Assembly (NCBI RefSeq): GCF_020708045.1
Contig: NZ_JAJFES010000004.1
Span: 186,001-250,000, forward strand
DNA length: 64,000 nt
Reading direction: 5' to 3'
From: Massilia sp. IC2-278
GTDB taxonomy: Bacteria > Pseudomonadota > Gammaproteobacteria > Burkholderiales > Burkholderiaceae_D
In this document: piece by piece, positions 55,613 through 63,373 of the stretch
How positions within the stretch are numbered: position 1 is the first letter of the stretch
Layout of the letters: the number at the start of each line of letters is the position of its first letter
Notes under the pieces: generated by a model
What the model was told of the DNA's origin: nothing
Seen by the model: the letters and a program-made list of their open reading frames with translations, nothing else
The model's database searches: none
Program-made: the position numbers and the translations under genes

Positions 55613-57391
55613 TTACGGACGGCTGCTAGTCGGGAACGGCCATGCCGCTGCCGGCGCCAGCGTGGTCTTCGCGGCAGGAGCCGGTGCAGCCGCCTTGTTC
55701 TCGCCGCCTGCTTCTTTCGAAGCTTGCTTGGCGGCTGGCTGCGCTTCCGACTTGGTGTCGGCGGCCTTGGCGGCTGCTTTCTTCGCAGCTGGCTTCTTCG
55801 CCGCTGGCTTGGCTTCGGCTTTCGCTTCAGGCTTGGCTTCGGCCTTCGCTTCAGGCTTGGCTTCGGCCTGGGCTTCAGGCGTGGCTTCGGCCTTGGCTTC
55901 CGGCTGGGCTTCAGCCTTGGCTGCCGGTGCGGCTGGCTTGGCTTCGGTCTTCGCTGCCGGCTTGGCTTCGGCCGACTTCGTGCCGACTGCGCGCTTGACT
56001 GCCGGGTTGGCGGCTAGGGTTGCTTCCGACTTGGCCGGCGCCGCAGGCGAGTCTTCGGCTTTTACCGTCGAACGCGCTGCCGGCTTGGCTGCTGGCTTGG
56101 TGGCAGCGGCCTTGGCCGGCGCTTTTGCTGCGGTCTTGGTAGCGGCGGCTTTCACCGGAGCGGCTTGCGCTGCGGTCTTGGTCGCTGCGGTCTTGGCCGG
56201 CGCCTTGGCTGCGGTCTTGGTGGCGGCGGTTTTCACCGGAGCGGCTTGCGCTGCGGTCTTGGTCGCTGCTGCCTTGGCCGGCGCTTTTGCTGCGGTCTTG
56301 GTAGCGGCGGCTTTCACCGGAGCGGCTTTCGCTGCAGTCTTGGTCGCTGCTGCTTTGGCCGGAGCCTTGGCTGCGGTTTTGGTGGCGGCGGCCTTCACCG
56401 GAGCGGCTTTCGCTGCGGTCTTGGTCGCTGCGGCTTTGACCGGAGCCTTGGCTGCAGTCTTGGTCGCTGCGGCTTTCACTGGAGCCTTTGCTGCGGTCTT
56501 GGTCGCTGCCTTGGCCGGAGCTTTGGTCGCGGTCTTGGCCGACGACTTGGCTGCAGTTTTGGTCGCTGCCTTTGCTGGCGCTTTAGCTGCGGTCTTGGCC
56601 GACGACTTGGCTGCAGTCTTGGTCGCTGCCTTCGCTGGTGCTTTGGCTGCGGTCTTGGCCGCTGCCTTGGCCGGAGCCTTGGTCGCGGTCTTGGCCGACG
56701 ACTTGGCCGCGGTTTTGGTCGCTGCCTTGGCTGGTGCTTTGGCTGCGGTCTTGGTCGCTGCCTTGGCCGGAGCCTTGGTGGCGGTCTTGGCCGACGACTT
56801 GGCTGCGGTTTTGGTCGCTGCCTTGGCTGGCGTTTTGGCTGCAGTCTTGGTGGCTGCTGCCTTGGCCGGAGCCTTGGTTGCGGTCTTGGTTGCTGCTGCT
56901 TTAGCCGGCGCCTTGGCTGCGGTCTTGGTCGCTGCTGCTTTAGCCGGCGCCTTGGCTGCGGTCTTGGTTGCTGCAGCCTTGGCCGGCGCCTTGGCTGCGG
57001 TCTTGGTTGCTGCAGCCTTGGCCGGCGACTTGGTTGCGGTCTTGGCCGCTGCCTTGGCTGGCGACTTTGCTGCAGTCTTGGCAGCGGTCTTCGCCGGAGC
57101 TGCAGCCTTCTTCGCTGCTGGCTTGGCGGCCGGTTTCGCTGCAGCTTTTGCAGCCGGTTTCGCGGCTGGTTTCGCAGCAGCTTTCTTTGCTGCCGGCTTG
57201 GCAGCTGGTTTCGCCGCAGCTTTTGCCGCTGGCTTCGCAGCTGGCTTGGCTGCCGGTTTGGCCGCAGCTTTTGCAGCCGGCTTGGCCGCTGCCTTTGCTG
57301 CTGGTTTCTCTGCTGCGGCAGCTTTTGCGGCCGGCTTGGCGGCAGTCTTGCCTGCCGGTTTTGCTGCTGGTTTCTTAGTGGCTGTTGCCAT
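55613..57391 (-). CDS. Ala/Lys-rich histone H1-like (AlgP-type) protein
   Basis: 592-residue, almost pure Ala/Lys/Pro/Thr protein resembling the C-terminal domain of histone H1 and Pseudomonas AlgP. N-terminal KPAAK pentads (1-110) pass into a long array of ~11-15-residue units of the form KAPAKAAATKTAAK (about 110-440), then a Glu-containing part (AEAKPEAKAEAKPEAK) and a short non-repetitive tail (TTLAPAAAWPFPTSSRP). A strong AAGGAG box precedes ATG 57391. Likely binds DNA nonspecifically. Repeat number is probably variable between strains because near-identical units favour recombination and slippage. Confidence 0.85.
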   Translation of the reverse strand: MATATKKPAAKPAGKTAAKPAAKAAAAEKPAAKAAAKPAAKAAAKPAAKPAAKPAAKAAAKPAAKPAAKKAAAKPAAKPAAKAAAKPAAKPAAKKAAAPAKTAAKTAAKSPAKAAAKTATKSPAKAAATKTAAKAPAKAAATKTAAKAPAKAAATKTAAKAPAKAAATKTATKAPAKAAATKTAAKTPAKAATKTAAKSSAKTATKAPAKAATKTAAKAPAKAATKTAAKSSAKTATKAPAKAAAKTAAKAPAKAATKTAAKSSAKTAAKAPAKAATKTAAKSSAKTATKAPAKAATKTAAKAPVKAAATKTAAKAPVKAAATKTAAKAAPVKAAATKTAAKAPAKAAATKTAAKAAPVKAAATKTAAKAPAKAAATKTAAQAAPVKTAATKTAAKAPAKTAATKTAAQAAPVKAAATKTAAKAPAKAAATKPAAKPAARSTVKAEDSPAAPAKSEATLAANPAVKRAVGTKSAEAKPAAKTEAKPAAPAAKAEAQPEAKAEATPEAQAEAKPEAKAEAKPEAKAEAKPAAKKPAAKKAAAKAADTKSEAQPAAKQASKEAGGENKAAAPAPAAKTTLAPAAAWPFPTSSRP

Positions 57392-58521
57392 TTTTGTTCT
57401 CCTTCTCTGCGATGAGAAAATACGCTACAAGGTTGAAATCCGTCCGACCGCCTGCTGCATCGGGCGAATTATTCATCGGCACAAACCAATCGGTTACTGC
57501 CAATGAATACGGCACCAGCTGAACTGCTGCAACTCCTCACAATTGCAGCGCTTCAGCCAACGACGTTGGAACACCCACACTTCCAGTACTTCCACATCGC
57601 TACCCCTGCGGGCGCGAAAAGAAAAAGCCGCCATGCCTGATGTCGATCAGGCAGTGCGGCTTGTTCTTTTCGCTAAGCTTAAGTGCATACTGAACGTATC
57701 AGCGTCCCAATATTCGATCGGTTTTGTTTGCCAGCGAGCATGCAAAAAAATCCATGTTCACGTTTTGACAAATTCAATCACGTAAAGTACACGAAAACCT
57801 TGTCAGTGCGCAACCCGCGCACAGACATTTCACTCTATTGGACCGCGCCGCAACGCATCGAGCTTCAAACGGCGCCTTATTTCATCGGCAAATCTCGCAA
57901 AACAGTTTTCGCCCGACCCGCGCACGATTGAATTGCGCAAACGCAGAGAACATGGAAAAAAAATTTCGTTGGTGTGGTCTCATGCCCTCCGGACGATGTC
58001 AACTTGATAGGTGTCGCAGATGCCATGTACGCGTAGGGAAGCGCCTCCTTCCCAAGCTACTCACAGGGCTTGGCTAGCTACCGATGCCTTCGACGTAGTA
58101 AGAGAGGCCAGTGGGCCTTAGGCTGCGCAGCCGAGCTGGCCTGCGATGTCGACTTTGACAAGAACGCACTTACGCGTGTGTGACATACGCCTCCTGGTGA
58201 TCTCTGCTTCGAAGCGAGTCTTGCTCAGACACCCTTGGTCAACGTCGAGCTAGGTAACATCAGTGCACGATCCTACGACACGATCCGAATCCAACCACAC
58301 AAGCTACGAGCTATTTCAGGTTAGCGCTCACGCCCCTACCTCAGTGCCGCTTACTTGAACTATCCGGGGTTTCATACCCGCACGTCGATAACGACCGTTT
58401 GTAGACAGCTACTACGATCAATTGGATGAGATGTAAACCACAACGTTCGAGCTGAAGTAGTGGCAGCGCAAGATAGCTTACGTAATATCATAGACGTGCT
58501 CTATTTTCTACGAGGTTTTAG
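57392..58521. other. 1.1-kb gap with no convincing gene; edge of island
   Basis: Base composition falls here from over 65% GC to near 50%. I see the promoter region of the H1-like gene, a long inverted repeat (57614-57673) and several tiny open frames with no family resemblance or ribosome site. 57960-58500 is moderate-GC sequence without coding signal. It could hold an undetected small RNA, but I have no positive evidence of one. Confidence 0.5.
57614..57673. terminator. 60-base imperfect inverted repeat, bidirectional terminator-like
   Basis: GCGAAAAGAA..AGCCGC..TGCCTGAT, loop GTCG, then ATCAGGCA..GCGGCT..TTCTTTTCGC: nearly 26 paired bases per arm with a few internal mismatches. Both ends carry A- or T-rich runs so it could terminate from either side. 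No gene is recognised immediately to its left on the plus strand or its right on the minus strand, so it appears orphaned. Confidence 0.65.
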
Positions 58522-59406
58522 ATGATTGATCAGCTAGTTGCTGCTTTAGACTTGTTAGAACGGGTGAAGGTGGGTTATCGGAAATGGAAAAATCCACCTC
58601 AAGAATCTGTAGCATCAAGGTTCATCCGACTCTTCGAGACGCACGGTGTGCATCGCAATCAAATTCCACGCTTCTTTGGACATGGCCTTAGCTTGGCCGA
58701 CCTACAGAGTGAAGATTCACTACTGCTCAAGCTTGATGAACCCATGTTAGAAGACGCTTGTGCCCTCTTTGCAGTACGTAGACCTTGGCTGGATGGCGCA
58801 GACTTGCAAGTCTATCCCCACCACGACTTCTATAAGCGGCCGAAGGAGTTCGCTCAGTTCATCACACAGCTTCAAGCTGCTGGTCCGGACAGAGAACTTT
58901 GTGGCATCTTAGTGTCTCCGTCTCGCCCAACCCCTGGTGCTCCAGCTATCTTCGTACTTCAAGAATACGTAGGCTTGGTTGGCGACAAAGCGATTGCTAG
59001 GCATCATCTATGTACGGGATGGATCTTCGAATATTGGAAATCACGAGCATACTTGGCGGCATGCGTCGCGCTAGCTTGGAAAGCAGGGATCTACACTCGC
59101 GGGGTTGTGGCTAGTTCTGAGACGATTGCTAAATATGTCGAAGCAGCTTCGCTGTTTGGTGCTGAAGAAATAGGTGTATTCAACAGAAGCGGATGGTACC
59201 CAGAGGACTTGGCGCTAGAGCCTTCAACCTTCCTTCATCAGTTAGATTTCGAAAGTGACTGTTATGGCGCTAGAGCTGGTCTAAAGCTGTGGTTGATGTT
59301 ACATGATGACGGACTACTTGAGCTCAGTTTGCCCTCCCCCTGCGCACGACCAAAGTTCCAGGCTGAGCTCGCAAAATATAACAACGGCTCCCCTATTGTC
59401 GAATAG
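58522..59406 (+). CDS. hypothetical protein, island-borne
   Basis: 294-residue protein I do not recognise. Lower GC than the neighbouring chromosome, with codon use including AGA, CTA and TTA. The N-terminus ([32 protein letters not shown], about 30-60) resembles a helix-turn-helix followed by a repeat-like DLQSEDSLL; later parts (about 115-200: [29 protein letters not shown] and [30 protein letters not shown]) look like a mixed alpha/beta domain. A GAGG box precedes ATG 58522. Regulatory or sensor role is only a guess. It lies left of the degenerate nrdB copy. Confidence 0.55.
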   Translation: MIDQLVAALDLLERVKVGYRKWKNPPQESVASRFIRLFETHGVHRNQIPRFFGHGLSLADLQSEDSLLLKLDEPMLEDACALFAVRRPWLDGADLQVYPHHDFYKRPKEFAQFITQLQAAGPDRELCGILVSPSRPTPGAPAIFVLQEYVGLVGDKAIARHHLCTGWIFEYWKSRAYLAACVALAWKAGIYTRGVVASSETIAKYVEAASLFGAEEIGVFNRSGWYPEDLALEPSTFLHQLDFESDCYGARAGLKLWLMLHDDGLLELSLPSPCARPKFQAELAKYNNGSPIVE

Positions 59407-59648
59407 AGCATTGTGCTTGGGAAACTCAACGTTCAGCTCTACACGAAGCTCATTGCGACGCTATCAACAAATGGTAGCTGAGTTCGCCACCTTAGGAACG
59501 GGCTTTCAGCTCGTCGCAGAAAACCGGGGTCCACAGTTGCAGGTTTTCCATCTTGATCGTATTGATCAGGTCGATGCCGAAGTTCACGTGCATCGATTCG
59601 TCGCGCAGGATGTACTGGTACTGCTCGGCGGCGCCGGTCATTTTATTT

Positions 59649-60715
59649 GGCGCTGTCACCGTTCACTGTGGATGGGGCTGATCGCTAATCTCAGCAATTG
59701 TTCGGCGGAAGCGATTCGTCCACCATCGAGCGCCCGTCGCCAGCCCAGGTAATTTGGCAAATAGCGCGAAGCGACGCCGTGAAACGGCGCGAGCCATTCG
59801 CGCAGGCGCCGGTGGTAACCGTTCACGTTCTGCACGTGAATGGCGCCTGAAGCGTCCTGCCGTATGCGCTCGCCTGCCCGCAAGTTGACGGCTTGGTGCG
59901 CAATGCCGTGCGCGCGGGCAAACGCGCGGTAGGCCGCATGCGAGTCGGTCACCAGCAACACTTGCCGGTCGAGGTAAGGCAGCAAGTGGTGTCCAGCTGC
60001 GCGCTGCTCACGGCGCCGCGCCCGGTGACGGCGTCGACGGTCTGGCCGCTGCGGTCACGCGCCACGAGGATGCAATCGAGTTCGCGCGAGATTCCGCGCC
60101 TGCTCGCCGCGCCGCCTCGTTTGCGCGGCAACCGGTCGAGATGACGTGCGCCTTTCTGCGATTCGAGGAGGAACATCTCGTCGGCTTCGGCAATACCGTT
60201 CAGGCGCGCTCGCCGGTTGTCTTTCACTCGGTCGAGAAAGCGGTGGCGCCAGCGAAAGGCAGTGTTGCGATGCACCTGCAGTTGCTTTGCGGCGGCACAT
60301 ACCGGACGCGACGCGAGCAAGGCATCGAGATAATCGCACCATTTTTCGCGCAGCCGTAGCCGCGCCAGCGGGGTGCCGGTCAGGTCATTGAAGGTGCGTC
60401 GACATTGCCGGCAGCGGTAGCGCTGCAGGTTGTTGGCGCGGCCATGCCGATGCCAGCGTTCGCAGCGGCAATGGGGGCAGCGGCGTCCGGCCGCGCGGAT
60501 ATGTGCGATGAGCGCCAGTATCCGATGCAGCCCTGCCGTCGGACGCAGGGCGTCGAGTACCTGCAAGCGCTGAGGCTGGTTCAGTGCCGGCAGCGATGCG
60601 AACCATTTCTTGAAGCGGGGGCTTCCATGGTGAACCCATATCGGTGGCGATACGGGTTGGACCGCGGCAAAGCTCAGCAGTTCAATCCTCATCCATAGCT
60701 AACGGTGACAGCGCC
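59649..60715 (-). mobile_element. IS1595-family insertion sequence
   Basis: 1067-bp IS inside the nrdB pseudogene. Ends are GGCGCTGTCACCGTT (59649) and its complement AACGGTGACAGCGCC (60701-60715), with imperfect extension to about 28 bp (CACTGTGGATGGGG versus AGCTATGGATGAGG). An 8-bp target duplication TTTTATTT is present at 59641-59648 and 60716-60723, as expected for IS1595. The single transposase gene is frameshifted. Confidence 0.9.
59656..60692 (-). pseudogene. IS1595-family transposase, frameshifted
   Basis: ISXO2-like transposase. The first part (from ATG 60692) has a zinc ribbon (CPHCRCERWHRHGR..YRCRQCRRTF), a helix-turn-helix (AAKQLQVHRNTAFRWRHRFL) and the first catalytic Asp (IAEADEMFLLESQKG); then the frame shifts around 59985. 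The second part, in the next frame, has VTDSHAAYRAF and [32 protein letters not shown]. By eye one base is missing near 59990 (GACACCACTTGC where ACCACNTTGC is expected). Probably inactive unless a programmed shift occurs. Confidence 0.85.
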
Positions 60716-61417
60716 TTTTATTTTGGCGGCCCAGCGCCAGGATCTGGGTGAAGCCGACGTAGAAGAACAGGCCTTCCATCAGCCAGGCGAACACGATGAT
60801 CGACTTCAGCAGCTGCTGGTCGGCTTCCAGGGTGTCGGTCTTGAATTCCGGGTCGGTCAGCACGTTGATGAACGGGATCAGGAACTGGTCCTTGTCGTGG
60901 ATCGACGCGATCTCGTTATCGGCGTTGAAGATCTCCTGCTCGTCCAGACTGAGCGCCTCGACGATGTACTGGTAGGCGCGGGTGTGGATCGCTTCCTCGA
61001 ACGCCTGGCGCAGTAGGTACTAGCGGCATTCCGGCGCCGTGATGTGGCGGTAGGTGCCCAGCATGATGTTGTTCGCGGCCAGCGAGTCGGCGGTGGTGAA
61101 AAAGCCCAAGTTGCGCTTGACCAGGCGGCGCTCGTCTTCCGACAGGCCGTTCGGGTTCTTCCACAGCTCGATGTTGCGCTGCATGTTCACTTCCTGCGGC
61201 ATCCAGTGGTTCGCGCAGCCAGCCGGCCAGGTACTTGTCCCATGTCCATTTGTACTTGAACAGCACCAACTGTTGACGTCGGTCTGGCTATTGACCTTGG
61301 TCGGGCTGTACATATATGCCCGGTTCCTTGGGCATCTTCGCCCAGTAGATGAGATCTTAAATTATCTACTTAAACATTACAAAATTGCTCTGCCTTTTTG
61401 CAATATCGGGAGCAATT

Positions 61418-61909
61418 TTAAGACAAGTTTTCTTCCATAGCTGCCTCATCTTTGTGCATAAGGTTAACTCTACTCTCAATAGGTGGAAGGCTTAGAGGAA
61501 AATCTGTTTTAAAATTTAGTTCAGAAAGTAAATTTTTGAGCCTGCAGAGCGCTAATGGGTACGCCTGATCAGCCAGGCGATCGAGAAAATCGAGATCATC
61601 AAATACCTCGTTAAACCTTTTTACTCCGAGATTGCGCAACTCAAAATGAGCTTCACCTTCAACAAATGACTCCACAGCAGTTTTATTTTGCTCGACCTCA
61701 TCCTTTCGTTCCAATAATACATTGATACGAATTACTAAATTAATATAAAATGGCGCGCGCTTTCTCTCTGCGTATCCAAACGCGATTTCAGGAGCAATTT
61801 TTACTACTCCTTCCTCATTTATCCGCTCATTAGCACTTCTTCGGTCAATTGCAACAAGCTGCCGCAAATTGAAGTCCTGAAAAACAACTTGAATTTGCTT
61901 TTTATGCAT
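61418..61909 (-). CDS. SecB-like chaperone (third gene of a toxin-antitoxin-chaperone module)
   Basis: 163-residue protein starting at ATG 61909 (MHKKQIQVVFQDFNL), which overlaps the antitoxin stop by 8 bases. The middle shows alternating beta strands (FYINLVIRINVLLE, then GEAHFELRNLGV) followed by helices with the block ADQAYPLALCRLKNLLSELNFKTDFPLSLPP, resembling the SecB end (ARECI..GFPQL.L.P). Length and the beta-rich then helical layout match SecB. It is AT-rich and far from any sec gene. In known TAC systems such chaperones guard the antitoxin through a C-terminal chaperone-addiction region. No sequence search was possible, so the call is by pattern. Confidence 0.6.
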   Translation of the reverse strand: MHKKQIQVVFQDFNLRQLVAIDRRSANERINEEGVVKIAPEIAFGYAERKRAPFYINLVIRINVLLERKDEVEQNKTAVESFVEGEAHFELRNLGVKRFNEVFDDLDFLDRLADQAYPLALCRLKNLLSELNFKTDFPLSLPPIESRVNLMHKDEAAMEENLS

Positions 61910-62660
61910 TTTTCTGACCGCGTACTTTGCTAGTTTTTCTAATTGGAGTAACGAATTTTGTTTTAGTTCGATTTTCTGGATATTGCTTTTGCGCAACATC
62001 ATAAGACTGAACAACGTACTCGTAATCTAGCGCGTAATTTACACCTGCCTCTTGGCCCCACTCTTCTGCTGACTTAGTTCTGGTCACATCTAACCCTTTC
62101 TTAAGAAGGGCAACGCAACCGTCCCATCGCGAGATCCGAAGATTTCCGGCGTATTCTTCCACTTGAGAACGAATTTCAAGTGGCAAAGTATCAATTAACG
62201 CTTCGCATGACTCAATTGGCGTACAAACATTGACCCTAACGCCACGACTATCCGCGACGCTACGCATAAATGAAGGATCGCGTAGTGCTGCCAACATTTG
62301 ACGAGATGCGCTAGCGGTAGGATTACTTAAACCACGTTCGTATTTTGAAAAAGCCGTTGGGCCTCCTCCAAATATTTTATTTGCATCAACCTGAGTTATT
62401 TTATATTTCTCCCTCAACTCAAGAATCTGCTCAGGAGAAATATAATCTTCCAGTTTTGCCTGAAAATCTTTTACACGTCGATTATTTTCTTTTAGCTGAC
62501 TCGGCAAAAACATTGACACTCCGCATGCGGAACACAACGTTTGCGAAAGATTAGGAACCTCTTTCAATTTTCTTCCATGGTTAAAGAAAAAGGAATGATC
62601 GTGCTTTTCAGTTAAAGCACTAGCTCCACAGACTGGACAAATGTTAGATTGGGCGTTCAT
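61902..62660 (-). CDS. MqsA-type antitoxin with long C-terminal extension
   Basis: 252 residues. Zinc ligands C8, C11, C43 and C46 (CPVCG..CSACG) match MqsA's N-terminal domain; residues 76-132 form the XRE helix-turn-helix, with KITQVDANKIFGGGPTAFSKYERGLSNP closely paralleling the E. coli MqsA block FGGGVNAFSRYEKG. The two reported base-contact residues (Asn97, Arg101) are Thr and Lys here. E. coli MqsA ends near 131, so residues 133-252 are extra: a helical middle (about 150-190) and a tail (ALDYEYVVQSYDVAQKQYP) that could be the chaperone-addiction part. Middle gene of the operon. Confidence 0.78.
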   Translation of the reverse strand: MNAQSNICPVCGASALTEKHDHSFFFNHGRKLKEVPNLSQTLCSACGVSMFLPSQLKENNRRVKDFQAKLEDYISPEQILELREKYKITQVDANKIFGGGPTAFSKYERGLSNPTASASRQMLAALRDPSFMRSVADSRGVRVNVCTPIESCEALIDTLPLEIRSQVEEYAGNLRISRWDGCVALLKKGLDVTRTKSAEEWGQEAGVNYALDYEYVVQSYDVAQKQYPENRTKTKFVTPIRKTSKVRGQKNA

Positions 62661-62667
62661 GATATTC

Positions 62668-63141
62668 CTAGTAAGCAGGATGCAATCGGCAAATTACAGC
62701 TTTGCTGCCATTGGGAAAAAATCCGAACTTAACATATAACTTAATTCCCTGCTGAGGGTCACTCGATCTCTTTTTGCGTGAACGGCTGAAACGAATAACG
62801 TAGGAATCACAGTCTAAATAAGTATTAACGTTGAGCGCACACCACTGAGCATTCTCATGATCATTCTCGGTGAGTGACATAATTACAGCCTCGAACTCTT
62901 CGTCGCTCCATGCTGGGGCTGGTAGAGGATTGCGGCCTCGGCCTCGTTTTGCTTCATCCGTATCATCGTTAAGCACGACAAAACCATGCTTTTTTATCAT
63001 CTCGCGAACCTTAGCGAGATCATAAATTGGATCATCGCTAATGATTCGATTTGCGTCAGTGACAGGATCGGGACGTTCAGCTCGCGGCCACTGATAGCGA
63101 GGCGCAGGCGGCGGAGCAATTTTTGCGGTAGTCAACAGCAT
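62668..63141 (-). CDS. MqsR-family toxin-like protein
   Basis: 157 residues, first gene of the AT-rich operon, ending 7 bases before the antitoxin. The C-terminal ~110 residues parallel MqsR, a RelE-fold mRNA interferase: DLAKVREMIKKHGF; FEAVIMSLTENDHENAQW (E. coli NVIIGLSESDFYKSM); CDSYVIRFSRSRK (QDVYRPRL); and GIKLYVKFGFF (GQVYLKITV). The first ~45 residues (Pro-rich) are extra. Two residues reported as catalytic in E. coli (Lys56, Gln68) are not in the same places by eye, though the late Tyr is kept. Identification rests on gene order and these blocks. Confidence 0.65.
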   Translation of the reverse strand: MLLTTAKIAPPPAPRYQWPRAERPDPVTDANRIISDDPIYDLAKVREMIKKHGFVVLNDDTDEAKRGRGRNPLPAPAWSDEEFEAVIMSLTENDHENAQWCALNVNTYLDCDSYVIRFSRSRKKRSSDPQQGIKLYVKFGFFPNGSKAVICRLHPAY

Positions 63142-63160
63142 GTGTCATCTCGCGTATTAT

Positions 63161-63175
63161 TAACCACTAAGGTTA
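63161..63175. promoter_or_regulatory. palindromic MqsA-type operator
   Basis: TAACCACTAAGGTTA, a palindrome TAACC-N5-GGTTA, lies 20 bases upstream of the toxin ATG. E. coli MqsA autoregulates through AACCT-N2-4-AGGTT palindromes, and this matches except for one base of the left arm. Supports autorepression of the toxin-antitoxin-chaperone operon by the MqsA-like protein. Confidence 0.7.
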
Positions 63176-63251
63176 GTTCAAGCAAGCGGATTCGCTGTGT
63201 CGAGACAGTCATCTGTTGCAGAATGTCATGACATGCGCACAATAGAAGCTT

Positions 63252-63310
63252 TCGAGGTGCTGAAAGCACCTCGATTAGCCAAGGAATGATGTGCCATTGC
63301 GTGAATGGCA
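63252..63310 (-). terminator. two hairpins downstream of nrdB
   Basis: A perfect 10-bp stem TCGAGGTGCT / AGCACCTCGA with a 3-base loop at 63252-63274, and a 7-bp stem TGCCATT / AATGGCA at 63292-63310. They lie between the intact nrdB stop and the toxin operator, so they could end nrdB transcription before the toxin operon. No T-run is obvious. Confidence 0.5.
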
Positions 63311-63373
63311 GACTAGACATTGAGTGCGGTTAAATTTTACCAGTCTAAGGCTTGGAAGTGCGCTAAGGTAATT

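Larger units (their letters stand above)
59480..61345 (-). pseudogene. nrdB: degenerate nrdB copy, split by an IS
   Basis: Second, broken copy of the class Ia ribonucleotide reductase small subunit, in the same orientation as the intact one at 63374. Homology runs from about 59480 to the IS at 59649, resumes after the 8-bp duplication at 60716 and continues to about 61320. Seen: [34 protein letters not shown], then a TAG in place of the Gln after TAPECR (near 61020), plus a frame change before ...KYLAG. The last ~80 codons of nrdB (those beyond 63620 in the intact copy) are absent on the left. Cannot encode an active subunit. Confidence 0.88.

Noticed and set aside
55613..57391. CRISPR-like periodic repeats
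   Set aside because: The repeats are contiguous Ala/Lys codons within one open frame with no unique spacers.
57543..57931. Small open frames in the gap before the island
   Set aside because: No ribosome site, no family resemblance, and one overlaps the long inverted repeat.
60705..61016. Plus-strand open frame in the nrdB pseudogene
   Set aside because: Mirror of the nrdB-like sequence; the minus-strand reading gives recognisable NrdB residues.
62345..62554. Plus-strand open frame inside the antitoxin
   Set aside because: Antisense to the zinc-ribbon/HTH gene and without features of its own.
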